DNA from: Larus michahellis
Taxonomy: Eukaryota; Chordata; Aves; Charadriiformes; Laridae
Length of the DNA: 64,000 bases
NCBI RefSeq assembly: GCF_964199755.1
Contig: NC_133914.1
Span: forward strand, 2,604,001-2,668,000
Direction of reading: 5' to 3'
Program-made: the position numbers and the translations under genes
Shown: positions 1 through 12,042 of the stretch, one piece after another
Numbering within the stretch: the stretch's first letter is position 1
How the letters are laid out: every line of letters starts with the position of its first letter
Notes under the pieces: generated by a model
Told to the model about the DNA's origin: nothing
The model's input: the letters and a program-made list of their open reading frames with translations, nothing else
Databases searched by the model: none

Positions 1-760
1 GCGATGCCCATGGCTGCCGGTGCCTGTGGCTGCTGGTGCCCATGGCTACTGGTGCCCATGGATGCTGGTGTGATGCCCATGGCTGCCGGTGCCCATGGCT
101 GCCAGTGCGATGCCCATGGCTGCCAGTGCCTGTGGCTGCTGGTGCCCATGGCTGCCGGTGCCCATGGCTGCCAGTGTGGTGCCCGTGGCTGCCGGTGCCC
201 ATGGCTGCCGGTGCCCATGGCTGCCAGTGTGGTGCCCATGGCTGCTGGTGCCTGTGGCTGCTGGTGCCCATGGCTACTGGTGCCCATGGATGCTGGTGTG
301 ATGCCCATGGCTGCCAGTGTGGTGCCCATGGCTGCCGGTGCCTGTGGCTGCTGGTGCCCATGGCTACTGGTGCCCATGGATGCTGGTGTGATGCCCGTGG
401 CTGCCAGTGTGGTGCCCATGGCTGATGGTGCCCGTGGCTGATGGTGACAGTGCCCATGGCTGCCAGTGTGATGCCCATGGCTGCTGGTGCCCATGGCTGC
501 TGGTGCGATGCCCATGGCTGCCAGTGTGGTGCCTGTGGCTGCTGGTGCCCCTGGCTACTGGTGCCCATGGATGCTGGTGTTATGCCCATGGCTGCCAGTG
601 TGGTGCCCATGGCTGCCGGTGCCTGTGGCTGCTGGTGCCCATGGCTGCTGGTGCCCATGGATGCTGGTGTGATGCCCATGGCTGCCAGTGTGGTGCCCGT
701 GGCTGCTGGAGACAGTGCCCATGGCCACCGGTGCGGTGCCCAGACGCTGCCCCACAGCCA
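1..760. repeat. GC-rich minisatellite, 16-bp unit with higher-order blocks
   Basis: The stretch is built from variants of a 16-bp unit, GGTGCCCATGGCTGCC, with interspersed 4-5 bp insertions of the GTGTG kind. A marker variant (ATGGATGCTGGTGT) begins at 58, 286, 376, 567 and 657. The spacings show a 90-bp pair that recurs after 281 bp, so there is a higher-order duplication. The array is cut by the left edge of the window. Because 16 is not a multiple of 3 and the unit has no stop in any frame, all three plus frames stay open. The apparent proteins are a by-product of this and not genes. Confidence 0.9.
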
Positions 761-2997
761 GCCCGGGGCAGAGCCGCACATGGCCACGGGTTTCCAAGCT
801 CTCTGCCTGTCACCCACGAGGCGTCTGTGTCACAAGGGGTGACAGCATCCCCTGGGGAGCCGAGCCCCCTCCCTGGGGCTGGGGCCGCTGCCTTCTCCCC
901 TCCCCCCCCCAGCAATCCCTGGCCGTGGTTTGCTCCCTATCTGTCCCTACAGGCTAAAATTGCAAATACCTCAGATGAAAAGCTTAGTTCTCTCAGAATG
1001 AAGGTGAAGGAGAGCCTATAAATTTTGCAGCCTCTCTCTGAAAATACGAAGGACAACTTAAAATTCCCTTAAAAAAAAAATAAATCCCTCCTGCTTTATA
1101 AATATTAATCGCGAGTATGTGGTAACGAGAGAGACGAGGAGCCTCTGGTTCTTATCTGCGATTGTTTGACTAATATTAGCAACAGTTTAAACACGACAGT
1201 TATTATTTGATATGACACTAAATTAGAAGGTTCACACTTCATATTAAAGATTGGCTTATTGAGGGTAGGGGAAATTTGATTCTGCAGGTCAGAATTGTTC
1301 TCGGCAGATCTGTTGATTAAATTACACGCTGCCACGCGGTTCATTAAGATGCCGCCTGGTCCCTGGGCTGCCCCTGGGGACGGCGTGGGAAGAGCCTCGG
1401 TGCCCCCCAGCAAGGCTGGAGCCGGGGCACCCGCCTGCTCCAGGAGCTGAATCACCACTAAATCTTCAACCGAGGCACTGAAAATGTGAAAAAAATCGGA
1501 ATATTCGTTCACGCCAGGGTTGTTTCAGCGGGAAGCAGGGTGTCTGCGGGGTGAAGCCTGTGGCAGCATCGTGGGAGGGGGCGGATGAGCTGCAGCCCCT
1601 GTGGGAAGGAGAAGGGTCCCCGTGCGGTGCTGCCCCCGAAGCCCCCGGCCGGGCACGGGGCTCCTGCGGTGGCAGCAGCCAAAGGGTGGGTGCCGGCGCG
1701 GGCACCCGGTCGACGGCGGAGGTGGGAGCTGGTGCGGCGCTGGGGGAGCCGGCAGCGGGGTGCAGGAATCAATAGTCATTTTTATGGTCCAGGCAGAGCT
1801 GGATTTCATCCTGCAGCACGTTATTGGGTGTCGCTTCTACACAGTTGTATTACGGGCTTTGGGAAATACCAGGCATTATTTCTTTTCAGTGCTAATTAGT
1901 GAATCAGCTGCTGGTTGGGAGCCTTGTTGGGGTGACGGGCGAGCTGGCGGCATCCTGCATCCCGCGTAAGGCGCCGGTCCCAAAGCGTGCCCGAGACTGA
2001 GCAAAGTTGTGTGGATCCCTCGTGGGGCTTTAACCCTCGGGAACAGACTTACCTAGTAAGCTACGATAAGCTAACGCTAATCAGAGAAAGCTCAGCCCGG
2101 CACCCTCCCCTGGATGCTGGGGACCTGCTTGCATCCACCCGCAATTAAAAGCCTGAGCCAGAACGACCCCGCGCAGCACCGACCATTTGAAGTCTGTACT
2201 ATAATGCTTCTAAAATTACCAGCCCGCGCTGTACTTAGGAAGTAGCCGTTATCAGGAGCTACTTTTATTACCATGGAAACGGAAAGATAACAGAGAAAAG
2301 TCCGGTCCCGTCTCTGCGCTGAAGGAGGCGGACATGTATTATGTATGGATTATGTTTATGTATGAGGCGGCAGCGATCAGCGCTGGCCCTGGGCGAGACG
2401 GCCAGGGGGCTGAGGGGTGCGTGTGCGTGTTTGTACGTGAATACACCGACACAGACGTCAGCACTTCCCTGAATTTGTAGAAACAAGATAGAAGAAGGGA
2501 ACCCAGGCATGAATTAGCGGTTTAAGATCAGAAAAGCGTTCATATAACCCCCCGATCTGCCTACCCGTCACAATGCAGTAACGCAGAGGTCCCAAGGTGA
2601 GGCATCGCTCGCCGGTGGTCCTGTCTGTCCCTCTTGCAGCCGCGTCCTCCCGGCACTGCAGCCCCGACTTCCCACCGCCCCCAGCCCGCGGAGCACGCTC
2701 AGGACGCAGAGGACAAGGAAAATGATATTTTCATTCTGGCTCCAGAGCTGGGGATTTGGGGAATTAATTTGTGTCAGCTGTTCTCGCCTTTTTTTTTTTT
2801 TTTTTTTTTCCCCCCTCCAAACTGCACAATTTATGGCCAGGGCCGTGAGAGAGCAATTGCCTCCTGCTCAGGCGGGGACCCACCGCGCGGGTTTTCTGTC
2901 GTGGCCGGGATGTGGGTCCCAGCAGAGCGGGTCTGGGTGGCCCTGGGCCAGGAGAGGGTCGCGGGGGTCTGCAAGCACCAAGGAGCGAAAAAAAAAT
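760..2997. other. Intergenic, no gene seen; AT-rich island 955-1350
   Basis: No coding exon could be supported. From about 955 to 1350 the composition shifts sharply to AT-rich, unique, TAAT/TTAAT-bearing sequence, which suggests a conserved non-coding element. A second, weaker island lies at 2040-2290. There is a 21-bp T tract near 2790. The rest is GC-rich unique sequence. Confidence 0.5.
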
Positions 2998-3350
2998 ATC
3001 GTAAAATCTTCTGGGTTGGAAGGGACCTTTCAGATCATCGAGCCCAACCATCAGCCTAACGCTGCCAAAATCACCACCAACCCATGTCCCGAAGCTGCAC
3101 AGCTGCCGGTCTTTTAAAAACCTCCAGGGACGGCGACTCAACCAATTCCCTGGGCAGCCTGTTCTGATGTTTGATAAACCTTCTTGAGAAGAAATTTTTC
3201 CTGATATCCATCCTAAACCTCCCCTGGCACAACTTGGGGCCGTTTCCTCTTGTCCTATAACTTGTCATTTTAGAGAAGAGACCGCCCCCCACCTCTCTAC
3301 AACCTCCTTTCAGGGAGCTGTAGGGAGCAGTAGGGTCCCTAAGGAGACCT
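2998..3350 (-). mobile_element. CR1 LINE 3' fragment, old
   Basis: On the plus strand it begins with a decayed CR1 tail followed by GGGTTGGAAGGGACC, the reverse complement of the CR1 3' UTR. It continues through the complement of the end of the reverse-transcriptase ORF (the AGAAATTTTTCCTGATATCC and CTTGTCCTATAACTTG blocks). It is 5'-truncated, frame-disrupted and diverged. The left boundary is fuzzy because the octamer tail has decayed. The right boundary is estimated from loss of CR1 similarity. Confidence 0.85.
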
Positions 3351-4638
3351 GAGATGCTCCAGCCCTGCCGGGACCCGCTCTCCCGCCGGCCGAGGCTCGC
3401 GTTAGCGCGTCTGAGCAGTACCGGCCCTAAAATATCCATTCGGATTTCCAGTGCTGAAATAGGAGCAATAACAACACAGCTTTTAAAAAAGTAAGAAATG
3501 AAGCCGAAGTAAAGAAATATGCCGGTGAGGGATCTGCGCTGCTCCGAACGCACAGGATTTGATCGCGCGGAATTATTTCCGCGCGGTTTGACGCACACTG
3601 GGAATGTGAAGTGTTGCACAGGCGAGAAATCCTCGTAGGCGCTCCTTGCTGGTGTGGGAGGGCCTTTATGTGTGAATTCCTGTCTGCAAACACATTAACA
3701 ACGTAAATCAATGTGATTATTACTGGGCCTGGCTGTTCCTGGCCATCTCGGGTGACATTTTCCGTTCTCGCCGGAGCGGGGGGTGGCCGTGGCGAGGCGC
3801 AGGTCGGAGGGTACTTTGAGGGCACGGAGTGGACCCCGGAGATCCCCTTTGGCTCCGGGCAGTGTTTAGAGCCCTGCGTGTTCCCCCGTCACCAGTGCGC
3901 TGCGGTCGCTGCCCGGCGCTGCCGTGGGGAAGCGCGGGAAGCGGACGGGAAGCGCGGCAGAGCTCAGGAAGGAACAAAGCGGGGAGAACAAAGCAGGGTG
4001 AACGAATCCCCGCTATTTCACCACAGCGGCAAACTGGAGAAATAATTAAAAAGTAATTTAGGTTTAATGTGAAATCAAAGCTTTCGAGGCTCTTTGCCTT
4101 CAAGGTTTCTTTCCTTCGGTAAATATAGGAAATAAAGTCCCTAATCGTTTAATTTCAAAATGAAAAATTGCAACGCCCCCTTTAGAAGATTTTGACATCT
4201 TTAACGTTTAACGAAATTGTATGCTTAATTCGTCTGAAATTATGCATTATTTTGCGATGAATTTGGAAAATAATCCCAATCAACCGGAAGCTGCGTTTTT
4301 TTGAGTACTTCATTCATCGGATAAATATCCCTCAGCCCTGCGCAGGCATTTTAGCTTTTCTACCAGCTGTTAGAAAAACTCCTGTTATCGCAGGCAGAGG
4401 CAAACCGAGTCCCCTCCCATCCAACCCCAGGCTCTGAAGTTCCTTTATTAAAATAACGCGGTGGCACGGCAATCGAAAGAGCGTTACGGGGTTTATAATG
4501 GACCAGTGCGGCCCCTGTATTTCGGGCCTGTTGCCTGCTGAAAACAAACCCTCCGTGTCAAAAAGGGGACGGTTTGCTCCAGAGCTAGTGGAACACATCC
4601 ACCAGCATCCCAGAAGAAAAACCGGACCATCAAAATAA
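3351..4638. other. Intergenic; AT-rich element 4040-4330
   Basis: No gene was seen. 4040-4330 is an island of unique AT-rich sequence with many TTTAAT, TAATTT and ATGCAT cores and little repeat content, flanked by GC-rich DNA. This is the look of a deeply conserved developmental enhancer, but conservation cannot be tested here. Confidence 0.45.
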
Positions 4639-4716
4639 TCATAGAATCACAGAATGGGTCGGGTTGGAAGGGGCCTTAAAAGTCACCTAGTTCTGACCCC
4701 CCTGCCCTAGGCAGGG
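4639..4716 (-). mobile_element. CR1 LINE 3' tail, short
   Basis: TCATAGAATCACAGAATGG followed by GGGTTGGAAGGGGCC is the reverse complement of the CR1 3' terminus and its octamer tail. Only about 80 bp remain. It borders directly on an AT-rich simple repeat. Confidence 0.85.
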
Positions 4717-4930
4717 AAATAATAATAATGGAAAATATAATAACAATTATTATTATTATTGTTATTATTATTATTAATGATACATTATGGTACATTATGA
4801 TACATTATAATTATAATTAATTATTTGATTATATATATAATTATATATTATTTAGTGTTATATTTAATAATTATATTTAATTATATATAATAACTATATT
4901 ATTATAATGTAATAATAATAATAATATAAA
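4717..4930. repeat. AT-rich (ATT)n / (TA)n low-complexity tract
   Basis: About 210 bp of almost pure A and T, made of ATT/AAT trinucleotides, a short TACATTATGA repeat and TATATAA runs. It sits immediately behind the CR1 tail. Confidence 0.9.
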
Positions 4931-6802
4931 AAAAAGGGAAAGGCGAAGCAGCCCTGCAGCACTCGGAGCAAGGGCAGACGGGGATGTCGGCATCGCTCGC
5001 CCCCCGCCACCCGCCCTGTTCATTAAGGAAAAGGCTGTTGGAAGAGATTCTGACATTTCGGCTCCACGTCATGAAAAGAGCTCTCACATCCTCGTTTTCC
5101 AGATTCGAACAAAACTCCCCGTAGTTCTGGAAACGAAGGCAAAGCAGAGACGTGTCTGGCCTGCGGAGGCACTGGGGACTTGCAGCTCCTGCCGGGCTGG
5201 GAAGAGCAGGCTGCTGGCGTTTCCTAAATAATCCGGTAATCTTGGAAGATGGGAAGAGGGATGAGGTTCAAGGTGCAGCAAGCACGTCCGTATGCCAAAG
5301 ACGCTGGCTGTGGAGCAGCTGCATTCTGAAGCTCGATGTTCTAAAGGGTGTTTTCCAACTCAAATGATTCCATGTTCCCAAGCCACCCAGTCCTAAACGT
5401 GCCGTTTGTTTTCCACCGAGAAGGCAGGACGAGGAGCCGCCAGAGAAGCCGGGGTCTCCAGAGACGATCAGGCCGACTCGTCCCCCAGGCTGCCTGTTGG
5501 AATGGATTACGTTTTGCTGATGAGGTGAAATTAAAGCAAGAAGTTTTCGAATGTAACTAAAGCAACGAATCCCCTTATAGGATGCTGAAACCACATTAGA
5601 ATAAACCTTTATCCTGGGTTTATCCCCGCAGCCTGCCTCCAACGCGTACAGCAGCCGGACAACCCTGTTCACCCCGGTTCCTCCACACCTCCCCGCACCC
5701 CCAGCTGCTCCTTGTCCCTCAGATTTGGGCTGCAAAACTCAAAGGCAGGACGTGGAGCGGAGCTCGGAGGGGTGCGGGGCCCGGGGATGCGGGGGCAGCT
5801 GCTCCTCAATGGGGGGGAGCTGCGCCATCCACAGAGCATCCCGCAGAGCTCCTCTTCTCCGCGAAAGAAAGAGGTAATGAAATTTTAATCAGAACTTCCA
5901 CAAAGTGTACAGAGCTGTAAATAAGGGCCTCGGCATGTGGCTCCACCTACACCTTCATCCTCTTCTCATCTCACGCGCCGTCGTCTGCAGACCCATCTCG
6001 GAGCGTTTCATGGTCTGACTTTCCCCAGGATTTCAAGCTGCCCAATTTACGCTCCTTTGAAGCAAGAGACCTGCTCAATCTCTAATTTATATTTTTTAAT
6101 CAGGGCACTAAAGTGTGAGAGAGCTCAAGGGAAACATGTCCCTTTTAAAAACAAAGTTATTGCTTTAATAAACATGGGATGAAGGCAGTAATGGACTAGG
6201 GAGCTTCCCCTGGTTAAAAATTTAGTAATCAAGCCCTGCTCTTAATGAAACTGAAGATTAGTCCTGTGGAACAGAAACTTGTTTCTTGGCAAGGCAATAG
6301 CAACTGGTGATGTGAACATGGGGAAATGCAAACGGCACGGCGAAGTCCCGCTGGCGCGGAGGTTTCTCGCCCGTGGGGACCTGTGGGGTCTCTCCTGGTG
6401 CCCACCGGGAGCCCCGTGGGGGCCAGCGCCCCGGAGCAGCCCAAGCCCGGGCTCCCACTCCAGCTGGCTCTCATCCTGGTGGCTGAGCTGCACAGTGCTT
6501 AGCTGGTCAGAGCACTTTGTCAGCATTAACTAATTAATTAGCTGTTGTGCAAGGTGTAACTGCAAGCTCTGTAATTAAGGCAGGCACTCTGAGCTATCGT
6601 ACGGCTCGGGTTCTTGGAGCGCCGCTTTGTTCCTGCCGCTGGGCGCGTGCGGCTGCTGCTCTCTTGGCTGACCGACGGTGGCATTTTGGTAAAAGTTTGC
6701 AATCAGCCAGAATGGTGCCCTCGCTGAAAGGCAGTGAAATGGCCAGTGGAGGGGCAGGGAGCCAGGCTGCCTCCCCACCCGCCCTGCTGCGCTCCGCCAC
6801 GG
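4931..6802. other. Intergenic, no gene seen
   Basis: Unique sequence without splice-compatible exons that I recognise. The open frames are short and show no family motif. 5880-6250 is moderately AT-rich. Confidence 0.5.
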
Positions 6803-6910
6803 CTGGTGGAGTGGCTGATGGAGCGGGTGATGGAGCAGGTGGTGGAGTGGCTGGTGGAGTGGGTGATGGAGCGGCTGGTGGAGCAGGTGGTGGAGTGGGT
6901 GATGGAGCGG
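6803..6910. repeat. 12-bp minisatellite
   Basis: About nine imperfect copies of a 12-bp unit of the form GTGGAGTGGCTG / ATGGAGCGGGTG. The period is a multiple of three, so a short open frame of V-E-W/E-R type residues runs through it. There is no sign of a surrounding gene. Confidence 0.85.
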
Positions 6911-9305
6911 GAGCACCGTCCAGAGCACAACGCCGAGGACGTCTGTCCGTGACCGTGACCCTGGGAATGCCCCCAGCGTCCTTTGTGCACTCAGAGTTGC
7001 CTCATATCAGTCTGGCATCCCCAGCCCGAAACCAGGGTGCTCTCTTACAGCAGCAATTAGTAGTCTTCCCTCCTTCCTGCCTTCTCTCTTTCAAGCAGAA
7101 GTCTGCTCGTTAAAAATTAAGGAGTGAGCCAAGTGTAGCGGGCAGTAAGAGTACAAGCGAAGCAGGCTTTGCCTGAAAGGAAGACGCGTCTTTTGTGTTT
7201 AACTCAGGCATGCAGTAAAGCTTTCCTCACTGAGTGGTTTAACATATTGTCCCTTGATTGCTTTCATTATTTATGCAAGGTAAAATGTATCATCATCATC
7301 TGCCTCCCGCTCCCGTCCCTGCATGCTGGAGCCCACTTTATCAGCTGGCCGGTGACCCACCTCAGGTCCTGGACACAGGGGACGGCTCTGGGGTTCACTC
7401 CAGACCCCGCTATGCTGGTTCCCAGTCAGCAAAGCGACACTCGGCACCGGCAGCGCATCCCCCGCCCCGCACCGGTGCTCCCGGGGAGGGTCTCACCCCC
7501 TGCAGGCACCGCTGACCCGGGCAGCAGAACCCCCTACCAGGGGCGAGCGGGGCAAGAGGCCACAAGCTGCCAAAGGCGAAGGCACAAGGGCAGGAAAGAG
7601 CAGACGCGACCCAGGGCCTGGGAGTATTCCAGACTGGGCTCTGGTGGGAGAAACTGGTCCCAGGTCGGGTCAAGCAGAACCAGGACTCAGTGTCTCCTCC
7701 GGCCCCGTGAGTGCTGGGTCTGTGGGGCCGGGGATGTCAGTGACGTGACGGATCGACCCACCCCACAGGCACTGCCCCACGGCTCGGGGCTTATGGGGGT
7801 TGGGAGCAGCCGAAGCCAAGCCGCATCCTCAGCTGGTTCCGATGGTTAGGCTGAGCCTGAAGGCGGCAGCTCCCCACGGAGAGGGAGAACAGCTTCCTGC
7901 ATGGCCGGGCTTTGAGGTGGGACTGCCATTAAATTACTGCTTATAATTCTCCCTCTCGGTTTCTGGTTTTGCAGCGATGTGGTAATTTCATTTTGGCTGC
8001 AGGCGGATGGCTGGAGCGCCGTGCCGGGGGCTGGGGCAGGGGAAGCCAGAGCCACTTGGGTTGTCAAAGGTTGCCAAGAACATATTTCAAACCTGCAAAC
8101 AACCCGCTTTGGAAGGAGGGTTGGTAGAGACGGCCCCGCCACTCCTGCAGTCAGTGCCTCGGAAAAGAGAAGGTTTAATAAAGCTCGCCCATTTTCTTAA
8201 TAACAATGTGAAGTTATAGCGCAAAGCTGGTTCTTGAAAGTAATAGAGGCATTTGCTTAACCCTGTTCTATTCACTGTAATTTAATTTGAAAATAACTTT
8301 AAGGCCTCGTTTACTCCGTGTTTTCCTTCGATTGGTGGTTGGAGCACGGTCTCTGCATGGAGGCGCTGGCTGCTGGAGCACGGCAGCGCGCTGAAGGACG
8401 AGGACGTGGCTCGCGTCCTTTGAGAATGAATCCGTGGGGCTGGCGAGCCCCTGGCAGCCCAGTGCATCCGCAGCGGTACCGGTGAGGCCACGGCAGCCGC
8501 ACCAGCCGGGGAACGGGGCACGTCGGGGTGCCCGCGGGAGGGGGCAGCGATCCATCGGTGCCCCGCACGCTGAGGGCGCTGCCTCTCTCAGCGCCGGGTT
8601 TCTGAGCTGCCGGCTCTTGCACAAGGGCGTTACAGCTCTGGGGGCTGTGTCACTCCTGGCAATGCCAGAGGACTCGTCCCCGGGCTGCTGGCGGCCGCAG
8701 CGGCGCTCGTCCCCCCTCCCCTCCATCTCGGCAGCGGGAGATGGCGGAGCAGACGTGCCGGTGGGCAGCGGGCAGCCGGCCGCACTCCAGCCGGGACTGG
8801 AGACAGGCGGACTCCCAGAGAGGGCTTTAATTGCTGCCATTTGCCTTTCGGTGGTGATTTATTGCTCCCTGTCTTTTCCCAGTTGGAACAGGAACCGGGA
8901 CTTTGGGAAGGGTTTTCAGTGGAGTCTGAGCGTAACCTTGAGGGGATTTTAAAGTTGGCTTTTTATTTTCCTTTCTCTTGTAATTGGAATAAGTTCCAGA
9001 GCAAAATATAAGACATGGTGGGAAGCCGTTCATCGCTTGGCTTTCTCGAATGATGCGCTGTAACTCAGAGAAACAATAGTGACTTGCAAAACGCAGCAAT
9101 TTCCATCATGAATCTGAAGGGCGAGGTGCACCGAGATCCTGGTTTCTGGGGTTTAAATTGATTTACAGCGTATTCAGAGCAGCTGTCCTGCTCCTTCACC
9201 GCCCTTCCTTCCCTCTTGTGCGCACAGAAGTATGTGCCGGAGATCCCTACTGTTATTTCTTTATTTTTAATTGTGGTGTAATTTGCTCCCAGAATGCACA
9301 GACCT
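6911..9305. other. Intergenic, no gene seen
   Basis: Unique, mostly GC-rich sequence. AT-richer patches at 7170-7300, 8160-8330 and 8940-9110 have no recognisable exon. The open frames here are GC-driven. Confidence 0.5.
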
Positions 9306-9850
9306 CGGCACTGGTGAGGCCCCACCTCGAGTACTGCGTTCAGTTTTGGGCCCCTCGCTACAAGAGGGACATTGAGGTGTTGGAGCGTGTCCAGAGAAGG
9401 GCTACAAAGCTGGTGAGGGGCCTGGAGGACAAACCTTACGAAGAACGACTGAGGGAGCTGGGGTTGTTTAGCCTGGAAAAGAGGAGGCTGAGGGGAGACC
9501 TTATCACCCTCTACAACTACCTGAAAGGAGGTTGTAGAGAGATGGGGGCTGACCTCTTCTCCCTGGTGACAAGTGATAGGACGAGGGGAAACGGGTTCAA
9601 GTTACGTCAGGGGAGGTTTAGATTAGATATTAGGAGACATTTTTTCACTGAAAGGGTTATTAAACATTGGAATAGGCTGCCCAGGGAGGTGGTGGATTCA
9701 CCATCCCTGGAGGTGTTTAAAAAAAGGGTAGATGGGGCACTGAGGGACACGGTTTAGAAGTGGCTCTTGTCAGGGTAGGCTAAAGGTTGGACTCGATGAT
9801 CTTAAAGGTCCCTTCCAACCTCAACAATTCTATGATTCTATGATTCTATG
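9306..9850 (+). mobile_element. Young 5'-truncated CR1 LINE (copy A)
   Basis: The copy keeps an intact open frame for the last ~147 residues of the CR1 ORF2 reverse transcriptase (9311-9757; it reads LVRPHLEYC near the start and [14 protein letters not shown] at the end). A 3' UTR and three ATTCTATG-type octamers follow, ending at 9850. CR1 is a non-LTR retrotransposon whose copies are usually 5'-truncated. The uninterrupted frame indicates a recent insertion. ACCT stands just before the element and again just after it, a possible but very short target duplication. See copy B at 12043-12586, which is nearly identical. Confidence 0.92.
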
Positions 9851-9983
9851 ACCTGCCTTCTCACCCCCTGGCCCTGCAGCTCGGCTTCTCCCGTCCCTCT
9901 GAGCCCCTTGTGCGTCCTCTGAAAGTCTTTGGGTCCAGAGCACGAGGCCAGGCTGGGGCAGGGGGAGCAAAGGGGCTTCTCAG
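9851..9983. other. Short spacer between CR1 and pyrimidine tract
   Basis: About 130 bp of unique sequence between the CR1 tail and the CT-rich tract. Nothing was recognised. Confidence 0.5.
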
Positions 9984-10298
9984 CCCCTTCCCCTTCCCCT
10001 TCCCCTTCCCCTTCCCCCCCTTCCTTTCCTCTTCCCCTCCCCCTTCCCTTCCTTTCCCTTTCCCCTTCCCTTCCCCTTCCTTTTCCTTGTCTTCTTCCCC
10101 TTCCCCTTCCTTTGTTTCCCTTCCTTTCCCTTTCCCCTTCCCCTTCTTTTCTTTTTCCCTTCCCCTTCCCCTTCCCCTTCCCCTTCCCCTTCCCCTTCCC
10201 CTTCCCCTTCCCCTTCCCCTTCCCTTCCTTTCCTTTTCCCCTTCCCCTTCCCCTTTCCCTTCCCCTTCCCCTTCCTCTTCTTCCCCTTCCCCTTCCCC
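9984..10298. repeat. (CCCCTT)n polypyrimidine tract
   Basis: About 315 bp in which nearly every base of the plus strand is C or T, mostly CCCCTT hexamers with TTTCC and TCTTC variants. Such mirror-like polypurine/polypyrimidine runs can form triplex (H-DNA). The long open frames in it (Ser/Pro/Phe/Leu on one strand, Gly/Glu/Lys/Arg on the other) are artefacts of the composition. Confidence 0.95.
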
Positions 10299-11956
10299 AC
10301 GTGGGACCCGGACATGGGTGGCTTTAGTGTCACACAGGGGAGGCAGCGCGTCCCTCCCTCGGCTCTTACGGCCGATTTCTGAATATGCCCGTGTCCTGTC
10401 TAACTTTGATCTAGGTAACGACTCTGAACTCTCGTTAAAGCTCATTTCATGTTGTGCCTTTCATGGTTCCTTGTCATCTTGTTTATCCCGCTGCACACTT
10501 TGAAGTCCCTAAGCCGTACGTGCCGCACGCTGTACCTCGCTGCGCGGGGCTGCAGCGCTGGGGATTAGCCTTGTTATTTTTTAAGAGCACGTTTGCAGAA
10601 CTACAGTAAGTCTGTCCTAGAACAAAGGGGCCCCGAAGCACCCCGAGACGTGCAAGGGCAGCGGGGGGAGCCGGGGGTGGCTGTGGGAGCCTCAGCACCG
10701 GGCGGGTGCCCGGGCAGCCCCACCGGTGACAGCGCGTGCTCGGGGACACTGGCAGCCTGGGATGCTCGATGCAGCCCCAGTGACTCAGCTTCGGGAAAGC
10801 TAGTGCTTGGCATCTGGACTTTTAAAAAACAGCAATAATACCTTTTTGGATAGCAGCATCCATCATTTCTCCTGTTCCTCTTTGTGCTCGGGTCAGCTAA
10901 TTAAGCCATCGCGTCCCTGGGAACAGCCCTGTTTCAGGCAAGAGGAGTGCGACTGCCCCTTTATTCTGCTCTTCAGCTTCTCACTCCTCTGTTCATGTTT
11001 AAAGGCTTAATTCTCTGTCATATCTTGCTTGGCAGCGCGTCAGGAGCCTGTGCCAGGCAAAGTGGGAAGTGAGACTAAAGGATTTCCTTTACACATTCAC
11101 TTCTATTTAAAATATTCTCGGTATTCACCAGATTGTTTTGCATTTGCCCTTGAAAACGCTCCTTGTGCAGGAATCCCGCGCCCATCTCAGCCCACCTGGT
11201 CTGAATCTCCCCGAGACCCGACACGAGTTCTGACTGTTCTCTGCGTGGCTCCTGCTCTGGGTTCGAGTAGCAGGTGAAAACCTGAGGGCAGCATCCCATG
11301 GAGAGCACACAACAATGAGACAAATGAAGTAGGAAGGGTTTTTTTTTCAAAACGAGTTAGTATAAAGGGCGTTTATTCCTTCTTTATAGTTCATTACAGG
11401 TGAAACGAGGCTTTTCTGCTCAGAGTTCAGGTGCTTGGGATTCTTTCTGAAAGTGCTGCGAGCTCTTCCATCTCATTCTGGAAAGGAGATATATTCATAT
11501 TGCTCCTGCTGCGCTTTGTTGTGTCCCAAAAGGCTGACAATCTGCTTTCAGAAATGGCAGGCAAAATGCTGGTAAACCCAAATAAAATGTTTCCGTAGGG
11601 CGGGCAGCGCTCGCTGCAGACCCACTGGAGGTGAGCCGGCACTGAGCTGCTCCGTGGTACCGAGTGATGCCGGCGCGCACCGAGAGCCGGATCAGCCTCG
11701 GGGACGGGGGAGCTGCAGCTGCTGCGGGGGCTGCACCGTGCTCTGCCGGCAGCTGAGCGACCGGAGCCCTGCACCCAGCGCCACGCACTGCCCGCCTCCG
11801 GGCCGGCCGTCCCCAGCTGCCCACGCAGCGAGTCCCTGGGTGGCTGCTGCACCCTCTCCCCCTCATTTAAGGGTGATTTCTGCCAGTCACCCTGTTCGAG
11901 CGCAGCACAGCGCGTGTGGCACCACGCTGCCCTGCCAGGAAACCAGACGCGCCTGA
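10299..11956. other. Intergenic, no gene seen
   Basis: Unique sequence. 10,300-10,600 and 10,820-11,170 are mixed AT/GC, and 11,600-11,870 is GC-rich. No exon, RNA gene or repeat was recognised, apart from a short T run near 11,340. Confidence 0.5.
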
Positions 11957-12042
11957 TGCCAGGCTCTTCTCAGTGGTGCCCAGCGACAGGACAAGGGGTA
12001 ACGGGCACAAATTTGACCATGGGAAGTTCCACCTCAACACGA
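11957..12042 (+). mobile_element. Old CR1 LINE, 5' part, split by a nested insertion
   Basis: The sequence translates to the CR1 segment reading [14 protein letters not shown] followed by the H-K-F region, then stops abruptly at CACCTCAACACGAG, where a younger CR1 begins. The missing continuation resumes at 12587. It belongs to a different, older subfamily from the insert. Confidence 0.85.

Noticed and set aside
4-1021. Cys/Trp/Ala-rich open frames of 61-204 codons at the left edge
   Set aside because: They are translations of a 16-bp tandem repeat with no stop in any frame. All three plus frames are open alike, and no splice or coding signal surrounds them.
9158-9757. 199-codon open frame as a host gene
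   Set aside because: Its C-terminal part is the end of the CR1 reverse transcriptase, followed by a CR1 tail. The upstream part is chance read-through of flanking DNA.
9861-10503. Ser/Pro/Phe-rich and Gly/Glu/Lys-rich open frames on opposite strands
   Set aside because: They are products of the CCCCTT polypyrimidine tract and not proteins.
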